From assembly GCA_964497185.1 (NCBI GenBank), contig CAZCBX010000010.1, positions 1 to 64,000 on the forward strand: a stretch of DNA of 64,000 nucleotides. The letters run 5' to 3'. Positions 25,772-33,763 of this stretch are shown piece after piece. Each line of letters opens with the position of its first letter. The stretch's first letter is position 1. Source of the stretch: CAZCBX01 sp964497185 (GTDB lineage: Bacteria; Bdellovibrionota_G; JALEGL01; JAGRMV01). The position numbers were made by a program, and so were the translations under genes. The notes beneath the pieces were generated by a model that saw only the letters and a program-made list of their open reading frames with translations, did not search any database and was not told the DNA's origin.

Positions 25772-27679
25772 TTATATTGATTGATCCACGGGCAAGCGCA
25801 TAAAAAAGCTCGAACCTTTTCCATACTCACTTTCAACCCATATGGTGCCTTGATGTCTCTGAATCACCTCTTGGCAAAATTTGAGTCCAAGGCCAAAGCC
25901 TTCCTTGCGGGTTGAGCCACGAGAAAAAATATCAAATATATGATGAATGTCTTTTTCGTGGATACCAAGACCATCATCTTTAACTTGAATAAGCACATCT
26001 TGTTTATTTCTTGTGCACTGTACGCGTATATTGACTCCATTTTCAGCGCTATATTTAATGGCATTTGAAAAAAGATTATCAAAAACTTCCCTCATTAAGA
26101 TTGGGTCCCAATGCACTTGATTTAACCGATCGAGTCTTGTTGTGGTTATTTTAAGTTTTTTGCTTGTTTTTTGCTCAATGTCTTTGATCAGGTTTATGAG
26201 AATGGGACCAAAATCCATTGTTTCTGGTGTGATAATGGTGGAGCGGACATCTGTTTTTAAACCTTCTAGAAATTTAGTATTTAAATTTTCTAGGGCTTGC
26301 AATTTATTATCCATTTTTTGAATGAGCTGCTCAAGCTCATTGGCTGGTTGATCTTGAATTTCATCCCTCATTAACTCAAGGCCACAGCGCAGCGAAATAA
26401 ACCCACTTTTAAGTTGATGGGTGAGATAACCAAAGGTTTTTTTGCTACCAGAGGCCAGGTTTTTTCTTAATATTTTCAATTCTTGCTCATTGAAATTTCG
26501 GTTGGTGATGTCTTCACCTATTAAAGAAATGCCCGTCACATTATTATCTTCATCGAGGGTGGGGGATGCTTTCCAGGTAGATAGTTTCTGTTGACCGGTG
26601 CGGCTAATGATATGTGTTTCAAAGGTATGCGTGCCAGATTTTTTGGATAAAATTTTTAAAAAAATGTTTTGTATCTCTAACCTTGACTCGCCATGAATGA
26701 ATTGATCAACCCATTTCATGCCTTGAATCTCTTCTTGTTTAAATCGGGTCATATTTGAAAAATGGTTGTTGCAGAAAATAACATGACCACTTAAATCCAA
26801 GCTCAGCATACTGATGGGGGTATGAAGAAAAGCATCTCGAAATTGAAAAAGAAAATTTTGAGCTTCTTCAAATTTTTCCTGACTTTCCGTGATATCGCGC
26901 TGTAAGGTAAGAAATTTAGAAATATTATTTTGAGAATCCAAGATGGGGGTAATGATGGTGTCTACGTAGAAATAAGTTTGATCCGCTTTTTTATTTTTAA
27001 TGATACCATTCCATACTTGGCCGCTTGCAATGGTTTCCCATAAATCCTGAAAAAAAATACGATCATGGTGATTGGCATTGAGTTCTCGATAGTTCATGCC
27101 GATAATCTCAGCTTTGTCGTAGCCTACCAGCGAACAAAAATCATCGTTTGCAAAAGTAATGTTTCCCATTAAATCTGATTCTGAAATAAGATTAAAATAC
27201 TGCAGCGCTTTTGACTGTGTGTCCATGTGCAATTTTGCAGCCTGAAGTTCTTGAATAACATTTTGTGTATGGCTGATATCACGAACGATGGCCAAAACGC
27301 TTCGAGTGTCTTGCTCCATACCCACGTGGGGTGGGGTGTAATGAATCTCAAAATGCTTCTCTTCTTGGTTTCTTATGTTATGCACAGTTTCTAATGCGCT
27401 ATCGGTATCAAAAACTACCTGAAGATCTTGGGCTATTTTATGACCTAGTGGACCGATGGTTTGAATGTCTGCACCCATGAGTTTGTTAATTTTTTGATCA
27501 AAGAAGGTTGTGCAGGTGGGATTTGCAAAAAGGATTTTCCCGCTTTCTTCAAAAACCATAAAAGCGTCATGGGATAGCGATAAGAGTGGTTCAAGCCAGT
27601 ATGTAATTTGTTTCCCAGAAATGTCGAAAAGTTTCCCTTTACCTAGGGGGAAGGGCTTTTTTTTGGATTGTTTTTTCAT
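25772..27679 (-). CDS. Multi-PAS sensor histidine kinase
   Basis: A 635-residue soluble kinase. There are about four PAS domains (around 25-130, 150-270, 280-390 by sequence blocks such as IMGMNYRELNANHHD and EIQGMKWVDQFI). The HisKA domain has H421 in LTHQLKSG, and HATPase_c has the N box (FDNLFSNAIKYS), G1 (DDGLGI) and G2 (GFGLGLKF). No transmembrane segment. It is divergent from the REC-LuxR gene with 49 bp between the starts, so the two are very probably a cognate pair. AGGAAG precedes the ATG. Confidence 0.95.
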   Translation of the reverse strand: MKKQSKKKPFPLGKGKLFDISGKQITYWLEPLLSLSHDAFMVFEESGKILFANPTCTTFFDQKINKLMGADIQTIGPLGHKIAQDLQVVFDTDSALETVHNIRNQEEKHFEIHYTPPHVGMEQDTRSVLAIVRDISHTQNVIQELQAAKLHMDTQSKALQYFNLISESDLMGNITFANDDFCSLVGYDKAEIIGMNYRELNANHHDRIFFQDLWETIASGQVWNGIIKNKKADQTYFYVDTIITPILDSQNNISKFLTLQRDITESQEKFEEAQNFLFQFRDAFLHTPISMLSLDLSGHVIFCNNHFSNMTRFKQEEIQGMKWVDQFIHGESRLEIQNIFLKILSKKSGTHTFETHIISRTGQQKLSTWKASPTLDEDNNVTGISLIGEDITNRNFNEQELKILRKNLASGSKKTFGYLTHQLKSGFISLRCGLELMRDEIQDQPANELEQLIQKMDNKLQALENLNTKFLEGLKTDVRSTIITPETMDFGPILINLIKDIEQKTSKKLKITTTRLDRLNQVHWDPILMREVFDNLFSNAIKYSAENGVNIRVQCTRNKQDVLIQVKDDGLGIHEKDIHHIFDIFSRGSTRKEGFGLGLKFCQEVIQRHQGTIWVESEYGKGSSFFMRLPVDQSI

Positions 27680-27728
27680 GGGATACTACTTCCTGCTTTC
27701 CATGACTTATGTTACAAGCTAACTGAAA

Positions 27729-28349
27729 ATGCCAACAAAAAATAAAAAATACAAAAAACCAAGTTTGGGCAAAGTGATGCTCGTTGAAGATGAAGAGCTT
27801 TTCGCGATGAAACTCGGTAAAGATTTCGATCGCGAGAATATCATTTTTACTCACTTTGATCGAGTCGAAAATGCGATTGAAGCACTTAAAGAAGACGATG
27901 ATTACCATGCTGTTGTAACGGATATGTTTCTTCACTCGAAGGAGCCCAATGGCCTCGAAATTGTTGAGCAGGCAAAAAAGCAGGGCCTGCCTGTAATCAT
28001 TATTACTTCTGCGCTCGATTTGGACATCGCCAAACAGGGGCTCAACCGCGGTGCAGATTACTTACTTGAAAAGCCATTTAATATCAAAGACTTGAGAATA
28101 GCACTGTTGGACATTTGGGAGAATCCTCGTGGTTTGATTGGTCGACGCGAAAGATGTTTTGATCAACACAATCTTACCCCCAAAGAAAGAGAATTTGCGC
28201 GGTTAATTTTAAAAGGCTTATCCAATAAAGAAATCGCGGAAGTGCAAGAGACCACAGTCGCAACCGTCAAATTTTATACCAACCAAATTTTTGAAAAATG
28301 CGGTGTAAGCTCGCGTGGAGAGCTTTTTAGTTACGTATTGCCCACCTAA
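27729..28349 (+). CDS. Response regulator, REC plus LuxR-type HTH
   Basis: A 206-residue regulator. REC (about 14-130): VEDEE acidic pair, phospho-acceptor in VVTDMFL, Thr/Ser in IIITSAL, Lys in LLEKPF. The output is a LuxR/GerE helix-turn-helix (LTPKEREFARLILKGLSNKE, then TVKFYTNQIFEKCGV). It should bind DNA as a dimer when phosphorylated by the divergent PAS kinase. Its targets are unknown. Confidence 0.94.
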   Translation: MPTKNKKYKKPSLGKVMLVEDEELFAMKLGKDFDRENIIFTHFDRVENAIEALKEDDDYHAVVTDMFLHSKEPNGLEIVEQAKKQGLPVIIITSALDLDIAKQGLNRGADYLLEKPFNIKDLRIALLDIWENPRGLIGRRERCFDQHNLTPKEREFARLILKGLSNKEIAEVQETTVATVKFYTNQIFEKCGVSSRGELFSYVLPT

Positions 28350-28658
28350 AACCTTACCAAAATAAGTGTGTAGATACAGGTAACATGCAAAAACATAACT
28401 GTGGTTAACAATGGGTCAGTTTTTATCCATAGCCAGTCAAATCAAGAACCTGGGTCCATAAAACCAAGCTCTTGAAAGTATTAGATAATATCCATATTTT
28501 TTATATACAAAAGGCCGCTAACTTTTGTTAGTAGACGATATTTTAAATAGCCAATAGAACTATACTAATATTTCAGCATATTCGTTACCGCATAAGTGAC
28601 CAAGCATGCTGAGAAAGAATATCGTTTAAATTTTTATTATTTTATAAGGAGTTTCCCC
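28350..28658. other. 309-bp intergenic region with two dyads
   Basis: There is no gene. It holds TAAC-TGTG-GTTA (28396-28407) and the perfect CTAAC-TTTT-GTTAG dyad (28518-28531), both upstream of the DUF883 gene, and AT-rich sequence with TATACT at 28561 that could be a -10. No terminator is clear after the response regulator gene. Confidence 0.6.
28518..28531 (+). promoter_or_regulatory. CTAAC-N4-GTTAG dyad upstream of the DUF883 gene
   Basis: CTAACTTTTGTTAG is a perfect 5-bp inverted repeat with a 4-nt spacer, 128 bp before the DUF883 start. It is the second exact instance of the motif at 2189. The following bases are TAGACG, a weaker -10 than at the other sites. Confidence 0.5.
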
Positions 28659-29009
28659 ATGGCAACCAGTGCAAGCAGAGAACCAATTAAAAACAAAACC
28701 AAAGACGTTAAAGAAGCTTTATCCGATCTATCCAAAACAGCGCAAAGTCAAAAAGAAGAAATCAAAGACATGGTTCAAGAAGATCTAGATCATGTCAAAA
28801 ACGTGGTTTCAACCATTCCTCCAGTAGTATCCACAGCCACCAGTGAAGCTAGAAAATCATTGGAAGCCCAAATGGAAGAATTAAAAACAGGCTTAAACCA
28901 AGTTAAAATGAACATTGAGGCATCTGCGAAGGCAGAACCATGGAAAACCATCGGTACAGCAGCTTTGGGTGCTTTTATTCTTGGCTTTATTACAAGAGGG
29001 TCACGCTAA
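28659..29009 (+). CDS. DUF883/YqjD-like membrane-anchored protein
   Basis: A 116-residue protein: a charged, helical N-terminal 85 residues (KDVKEALSDLSKTAQSQKEE, LEAQMEELKTGLNQVK) and a C-terminal hydrophobic anchor (EPWKTIGTAALGAFILGFIT ending RGSR). That is the ElaB/YqjD/YgaM layout, tail-anchored inner-membrane proteins that associate with ribosomes in stationary phase. AAGGAG precedes the ATG at 28659. A terminator follows. A second family member lies at 35269-35547. Confidence 0.85.
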   Translation: MATSASREPIKNKTKDVKEALSDLSKTAQSQKEEIKDMVQEDLDHVKNVVSTIPPVVSTATSEARKSLEAQMEELKTGLNQVKMNIEASAKAEPWKTIGTAALGAFILGFITRGSR

Positions 29010-29055
29010 AACTTTTTCCCATTGTTAAAATTTTTTAAAGACCATTGTATTACTG

Positions 29056-29084
29056 GAAGCCGCATTAAATGCGGCTTCTTTATT
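29056..29084 (+). terminator. Intrinsic terminator
   Basis: GAAGCCGCAT, TAA loop, ATGCGGCTTC (29056-29078), then TTTATT. It separates the DUF883 gene from the mechanosensitive channel gene, whose ribosome-binding site lies just downstream. Confidence 0.85.
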
Positions 29085-29095
29085 CAAGGAGTTGT

Positions 29096-30055
29096 ATGTT
29101 TCAACCGTTGATCCAAATATCTGAGGAAAAAATAAAATCCATGGATTCTTTCAACATTGGAAAAATGTATTCCATTTTGGAAGATAAAATAGTGAGTTGG
29201 GTTGAGAGTGGTATTGAACTTTTACCCAACCTGGTCATGGCCATCATTGTTTTTGCGTTATTTTTTGTAGTTGCAAAAATTGTAAAAAATATATCTTTTC
29301 GTTTGCTCAACAGAGCCACCGAAAACGTAGCAGTCCATAAGCTGCTATCGAGCGTGCTCTCGATGATCGTATTGGTTGTCGGCTTATTGGTAGCACTGGA
29401 AATATTGAACTTAAGCAAAGCAGTTACGTCCATGTTAGCTGGAGCAGGTGTGATCGGCATCGCCATTGGTTTTGCATTTCAAGAATCCAGCGCCAATTTT
29501 ATATCGGGATTTTTCATTGCATTTCGCCAACCTTATAGGGTTGGTGACATCATCAAAAGTGAATCCATAATGGGTATTGTCGACCGTATCAATATGCGTT
29601 CTACCGTGATTCGCACTTTTGATGGCCAAGACGTTTTAATTCCAAACCGAACCGTGTTTACCAATCCAATATGGAATTATTCCAATACAGGTCAGCGAAG
29701 AATTGTTTTGGAAGTGGGCGTTGGATATGAAGAGGACTTAGATAAAGTTGAAAAAGTTGCTCAGGAAGCATTGGAGGATGTTAAAGATCGAGACAAGAAT
29801 GAGCCACTTAATTTTTATTATGAAGAATTCGGTGGAAGTTCCATCAATTTTCGAATTCAATATTGGATTCAATATCCAGATGGTGGGGATTTTTTAGCGT
29901 CACGTCATGATGCAGTGAAAAAAATTAAAAAAGCTTTTGATCAAGCAGACATCAATATTCCATTTCCCATACGTACCCTTGATATGTCCGATAAGCTAAT
30001 GGAGAAAATTGGTGGTATGGCTCAAAATCAAGCCTCAGATTCATCGAATGAATAA
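29096..30055 (+). CDS. MscS-family mechanosensitive channel (first of three)
   Basis: A 319-residue inner-membrane channel with about three helices. The pore helix is AGAGVIGIAIGFAFQESSAN and the cytoplasmic beta domain begins QPYRVGDIIKSESIMGIVD. It opens under membrane tension to release solutes on hypo-osmotic shock. CAAGGAG lies about 6 nt before ATG 29096. Length and domains are those of the standard E. coli MscS type. Two further paralogues lie within 8.5 kb. Confidence 0.93.
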   Translation: MFQPLIQISEEKIKSMDSFNIGKMYSILEDKIVSWVESGIELLPNLVMAIIVFALFFVVAKIVKNISFRLLNRATENVAVHKLLSSVLSMIVLVVGLLVALEILNLSKAVTSMLAGAGVIGIAIGFAFQESSANFISGFFIAFRQPYRVGDIIKSESIMGIVDRINMRSTVIRTFDGQDVLIPNRTVFTNPIWNYSNTGQRRIVLEVGVGYEEDLDKVEKVAQEALEDVKDRDKNEPLNFYYEEFGGSSINFRIQYWIQYPDGGDFLASRHDAVKKIKKAFDQADINIPFPIRTLDMSDKLMEKIGGMAQNQASDSSNE

Positions 30056-30073
30056 GATTTTTTGTGATTGTAT

Positions 30074-30100
30074 CTAACCTCAAAGACTATCTGAGGTTAG
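30074..30100 (+). promoter_or_regulatory. Inverted repeat containing a CTATC-N4-GTTAG site
   Basis: CTAACCTCA, a 9-nt loop, and TGAGGTTAG form a perfect hairpin after the MscS gene. No T tract follows, so it is a weak terminator. Within it CTATC-TGAG-GTTAG (30087-30100) matches the stress dyad with one mismatch, 49 nt upstream of the hemerythrin start. It may serve either role. Confidence 0.4.
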
Positions 30101-30148
30101 TAGCAGGAGATTTTGAATGAATTAAGATAAAGAAAAATGGAGGTTACA

Positions 30149-30583
30149 TTGAATATTTTTGAAGAACTTAGAAGTGATCACGAACAGCAACGAGAAGCGA
30201 TAGACGCGCTTGTTAAAACCAGCGGTGATTCTGAGGAAAGAAATCGAATTTTTCTCAAACTCAAGCATCTTCTGGAGACTCATGCAGATGCAGAAGAGCG
30301 GTATTTCTATAGCCCCCTCATGAAAGAGGATCTAACCCAAGATATGGCCAGACACAGCGTCGCTGAGCATAAAGAGCTGGATGATTATCTTGAAGAGCTC
30401 AGTGATCAGGACATGTCCTCATCAGCGTGGCTTCAAACCGCAAAAAAGCTAAAAGACCGATTGCTTCACCATCTTGAAGAAGAAGAAAGAGAAATTTTTC
30501 AGCTAGCCGGACGTGCTTTGAATGAAAAAGCCAAACAAGAACTCGCTTCCGGTTATCGTGAAAACATGAACGAAAATTTATAA
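30149..30583 (+). CDS. Hemerythrin HHE-domain protein
   Basis: A protein of about 144 residues with the hemerythrin cation-binding pattern: H in RSDHEQQ, H...E in LLETHADAEERYF, H in VAEHKELDDYL, and HHLEEEEREIF. These ligands would hold a di-iron centre for O2, NO or iron handling. TTG at 30149 is preferred because GGAGGT lies 7 nt upstream; an ATG at 30137 is in frame but overlaps that ribosome-binding site. The DUF2383 gene follows 24 nt later, so the two form an operon. Confidence 0.88.
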   Translation: MNIFEELRSDHEQQREAIDALVKTSGDSEERNRIFLKLKHLLETHADAEERYFYSPLMKEDLTQDMARHSVAEHKELDDYLEELSDQDMSSSAWLQTAKKLKDRLLHHLEEEEREIFQLAGRALNEKAKQELASGYRENMNENL

Positions 30584-30607
30584 TTTTTAAATTTGAAAGG
30601 ATTAGAT

Positions 30608-31045
30608 ATGGACAACAATAATAAAATAATTGATCAACTTAATGAAATTTTAAGAGGAGAACGTTCCGCAGCCGAGACTTATGTACAGGTGTTGGAGAAG
30701 ATTGGCGATGAGCCGCAAAGCGATACCGTACGTAAAACCAAAGCAGAACACATGGAAGCTGTTAAAACATGGAAAACAAAAATTCAAGAGCTTGGTGGTC
30801 AACCCTCAGAATCCAGTGGCGCATGGGGAACATGGGCCCAAACGGTTGCAGGTACATCAAAGATATTTGGCGACAAGTCTGCGCTTGAAGCGCTAAAGCA
30901 AGGTGAAGAGCATGGCCTTAAATTGTACAAAGAATTAATTGATGACTGTGAGCCAGATACTACAGTGCGGAGCATGGCAGAAAATCACATTCAGATTCAG
31001 CAAAAGCATATTCAAATGCTCGAAAACTACCAAAACAACATTTAA
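30608..31045 (+). CDS. DUF2383/PA2169-like four-helix-bundle protein
   Basis: A 145-residue helical protein. The pattern LNEILRGERSAAETYVQVLE, then AEHMEAVKTWKTKIQELGGQP and a C-terminal H-x-x-I-Q-x-x-H-I-Q-M-L repeat is that of the ferritin-like DUF2383 family. GGATTAG precedes ATG 30608. It is encoded right after the hemerythrin gene, and both look like metal or oxidative-stress proteins. A terminator follows. Confidence 0.88.
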   Translation: MDNNNKIIDQLNEILRGERSAAETYVQVLEKIGDEPQSDTVRKTKAEHMEAVKTWKTKIQELGGQPSESSGAWGTWAQTVAGTSKIFGDKSALEALKQGEEHGLKLYKELIDDCEPDTTVRSMAENHIQIQQKHIQMLENYQNNI

Positions 31046-31072
31046 TAAGAAGTAAAAAAAGTATATTGTATA

Positions 31073-31106
31073 AAGCCTCACGACTATTTGTGAGGCTTTT
31101 TTTTAT
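31073..31106. terminator. Intrinsic terminator
   Basis: AAGCCTCAC, an 8-nt loop, GTGAGGCTT and a run of eight T. It ends the hemerythrin/DUF2383 operon and abuts the stop of the opposing phospholipase D-type gene. Confidence 0.92.
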
Positions 31107-32308
31107 AGTAAATATCGAAGCCTTGCACATACCCAATTGATCATGCGATCTTGGGTTGAAAGATTTTTCATCTCTTTTAATTGAACTTGACTGCTTTGGT
31201 CTAAATCTTGATCAAAGACTTTGCGCATTTGTTTGGCTACAGTGCTTGAATATAAGGTGATATTTGCCTCGTAATTGCTGTATATGGAACGATAGTCAAT
31301 GTTGGATGATCCAACGGAAACCATTTGATCGTCGATGATCCACTCTTTTTTATGGATAAAAGTTGGGGTAAAGGTGAAAATCTGGATCCCGTCTTTTAAG
31401 AGGTCAGCCCAAAAGAATTGAGATGCTCTTGCGACGATGGCTTTATCGTTGTGTTTGAATGAAGTCAAAATTTTAACATCTACACCTCGCTCCACCGCTT
31501 CCTTGAGTGCGTAACGCAGGTTTCGGTCGGGAAGAAAATAAGGTGTGGTGATGCAAATGCTTTTCTTTGCGTAATGGACCAAACTTAAAACAGTTAAACG
31601 CATGTTCGAACAGCCGTCCGAAGGAAAACTCTTAACCAGCTGCATGGGCACGTCGCCTTTTTCTTCAAGCGGTCCGGGAAAATATTTTTTATTACGCAGC
31701 ACTTCACCGGTTAAAATGGTCCAGTTGTCGAGAAAAACGCCTTGTAGTTTTAATACGATGGGTCCTTGAACGCGGTGATGCGTGTCGCGCCACTGATTGG
31801 GTTGATCGCCATCGCCAACCCAGCTATCTGCAATGCCCATCCCTCCAATGTAGCCTGTATGCCCATCAATGATGATTAACTTTCTATGGGTACGATGGTT
31901 ATGCCATCGAAGACGCCAAAAATTTGTCCACTTAAGAGGACGAAAGAAATGCACACGGACACCGGCTTTCTTCATGTCTTTGATTTCTTTTTGCTTTAAA
32001 GTGCGTGCGCCAAAACCATCAAGGACCAAATTGCATTCGACGCCACGCTTGGCTGCTTGCATTAAATCGCCCGCGATATCCTCACCTATTTTACCGCCCC
32101 AATATGCAAATGTCTCAAAGTTGATGCTGTTTTGGGCTTCTTGTATGTGTTTTCGAAGAACTGGGAAAAATGCATGACCATTTTGAAAAGATTCAATGTG
32201 ATTGCCCTGCTGAATAGAACTGCCAATAAGGGCCGTTAAACTTAGATTAAAAGCCTGCTGATTGGGAACATCTTCAGGGTAAAATTTATAAAATACTGGT
32301 CTTGGCAT
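31103..32308 (-). CDS. Phospholipase D-type cardiolipin synthase (ClsB-like)
   Basis: A 401-residue protein with two HKD motifs: H141-x-K143-x4-D148 (HRTHRKLIIIDG) and H319-x-K321-x4-D326 (FIHKKEWIIDD). It lacks the N-terminal membrane helices of ClsA, so it resembles ClsB/ClsC-like enzymes that form cardiolipin or related phospholipids at the membrane. The MscS-BON gene lies 18 bp upstream on the same strand, so the two are probably cotranscribed. Cardiolipin content affects membrane tension and osmotic response. Confidence 0.9.
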   Translation of the reverse strand: MPRPVFYKFYPEDVPNQQAFNLSLTALIGSSIQQGNHIESFQNGHAFFPVLRKHIQEAQNSINFETFAYWGGKIGEDIAGDLMQAAKRGVECNLVLDGFGARTLKQKEIKDMKKAGVRVHFFRPLKWTNFWRLRWHNHRTHRKLIIIDGHTGYIGGMGIADSWVGDGDQPNQWRDTHHRVQGPIVLKLQGVFLDNWTILTGEVLRNKKYFPGPLEEKGDVPMQLVKSFPSDGCSNMRLTVLSLVHYAKKSICITTPYFLPDRNLRYALKEAVERGVDVKILTSFKHNDKAIVARASQFFWADLLKDGIQIFTFTPTFIHKKEWIIDDQMVSVGSSNIDYRSIYSNYEANITLYSSTVAKQMRKVFDQDLDQSSQVQLKEMKNLSTQDRMINWVCARLRYLL

Positions 32309-32326
32309 TGGCTTGCTTGATGAGTC

Positions 32327-33685
32327 TTAAACCGAAGGGCCATCTCTTTCTTCGGGTAGGGGATTCTCGTCCATTTGTTTTTTTATATCTTGAATATCAC
32401 TTGTGATGTCCATGGCAAGGGGAGAAGGCGATATGGGTTTGGATCGTTGAACAGCTTTCGATTCGGGGGCAACTGTGTCTATATTTTGGATTTGAATGGG
32501 TTTGGGTACAATGATTTCGCGTGCATCATCCGGCATAGAAACTTGTTCAGCCATGAGCTTTTCTTTCACGGTTTGCATCACCAGAGATTTAACTTTAAAA
32601 AGGCTGTTTTGATTGGAATTGCACCAGAAGTATACCTTTACATTCACAGTGGCTGCTCCCAGAGAATCAATCAAGACGTAGGGCTGCGGGTTAGAAAGAA
32701 TAACATTTTCTAAGCCTTTTAACGCATCCAGGATGTATTGCCGTACCTGGTTCACGTCTTCTTCGTAGTCAATTCCGACAATGAAGTCGCCCCGCCGATT
32801 GGGATTGGTGACATAATTTTTTACAATGCCTGAAAAAATTTTTGAATTGGGTACAGTGATATGATTACCTTCAAAATCCATGAGGGTGGTACCGCGCGTG
32901 TTGACATTTTGAACAATGCCTTTGACGCCATCGACTTCAATGAAGTCGCCTTTGCGAAAGATGTTTTTAAAACGAATGGTCAGACTGGCAAAGTAGTTTT
33001 CGAAAAACCCTTTTAGTGAAAGTCCCACCACCAAACCAATGATGCTTGTGCCACCGATTAATGTGGTGGCCAATCCAGTCAGGCCAGTGGATCGAAGCAC
33101 TGCATAGAAGCCCAAAATCAATATGGGCACCGTACTTAATTTGGCTACCGCATCGACAATGAGTTGACTTTCCAAGCGGGTGCTGAGTATTTTATCCACA
33201 ATTTTATCCACAATGAATGCAAATGCAAGTGTCAACACCAAGACAATGAGCGCAATCAGAATGTAGGGAACATGATTTTTAAATTTATTAATTATCGATG
33301 AGAAAGCGTCAAAATCAGGTTTTAAATCATCGATGGTGGCCTTTTGAATGTTCATTTGATCCACCCAGGCAATGACACCTTCGGTTTTTTTTAGCACTTC
33401 TATCAACCAATCTTTGTGCTCAAAGTGGTCAATTTCTCCTTTTAAGACGACGACCCCTTGCCGAACATCAATCGAAACATTTTCGTACCATGGCGCAATG
33501 GTCATAATATCCCGTAAGCGCTTTTCGATGTTGGTGTCTTCGATGGTTTGGGGGATGGTAATTTGCGCATTTTCACTGATTTCAATGGTGTCTACACCGG
33601 TTTCTTCTTGGGAAAAACCATTGGAGATTGCACCTGCGCTACACACAAGGGACATCAATAAGGCTATGCGTGAGAATAAATTCAT
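32327..33685 (-). CDS. Secreted-N-terminus BON-MscS channel fusion
   Basis: A 452-residue protein: signal peptide (MNLFSRIALLMSLVCSAGA), a BON domain (about 55-115: VSIDVRQGVVVLKGEIDHFE), membrane helices, and an MscS pore/beta domain (GLVVGLSLKGFFENYFASL, RKGDFIEVDGVKGIVQNVN). A long Pro/Ser-rich C-terminal tail follows. The BON domain would sit in the periplasm. Such fusions occur in several Proteobacteria. It is the second MscS of the cluster. ATG 33685 was chosen because it begins the signal peptide. Confidence 0.9.
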   Translation of the reverse strand: MNLFSRIALLMSLVCSAGAISNGFSQEETGVDTIEISENAQITIPQTIEDTNIEKRLRDIMTIAPWYENVSIDVRQGVVVLKGEIDHFEHKDWLIEVLKKTEGVIAWVDQMNIQKATIDDLKPDFDAFSSIINKFKNHVPYILIALIVLVLTLAFAFIVDKIVDKILSTRLESQLIVDAVAKLSTVPILILGFYAVLRSTGLTGLATTLIGGTSIIGLVVGLSLKGFFENYFASLTIRFKNIFRKGDFIEVDGVKGIVQNVNTRGTTLMDFEGNHITVPNSKIFSGIVKNYVTNPNRRGDFIVGIDYEEDVNQVRQYILDALKGLENVILSNPQPYVLIDSLGAATVNVKVYFWCNSNQNSLFKVKSLVMQTVKEKLMAEQVSMPDDAREIIVPKPIQIQNIDTVAPESKAVQRSKPISPSPLAMDITSDIQDIKKQMDENPLPEERDGPSV

Positions 33686-33735
33686 AATCAGTGTATAGTC
33701 ATGGATTGGATATCTTGTCCAAAAAATCTTTCCAT

Positions 33736-33756
33736 TTAACCGTGGTTTGCTAGATA
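33736..33756 (+). promoter_or_regulatory. Weak stress-dyad match with TAGATA
   Basis: TTAAC-CGTG-GTTTG has one mismatch per arm to CTAAC-N4-GTTAG and is followed after one base by TAGATA. It lies just before the AI-2E-family gene's GTG start; if used, the mRNA would be nearly leaderless. Confidence 0.25.
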
Positions 33757-33763
33757 CAGTGGG

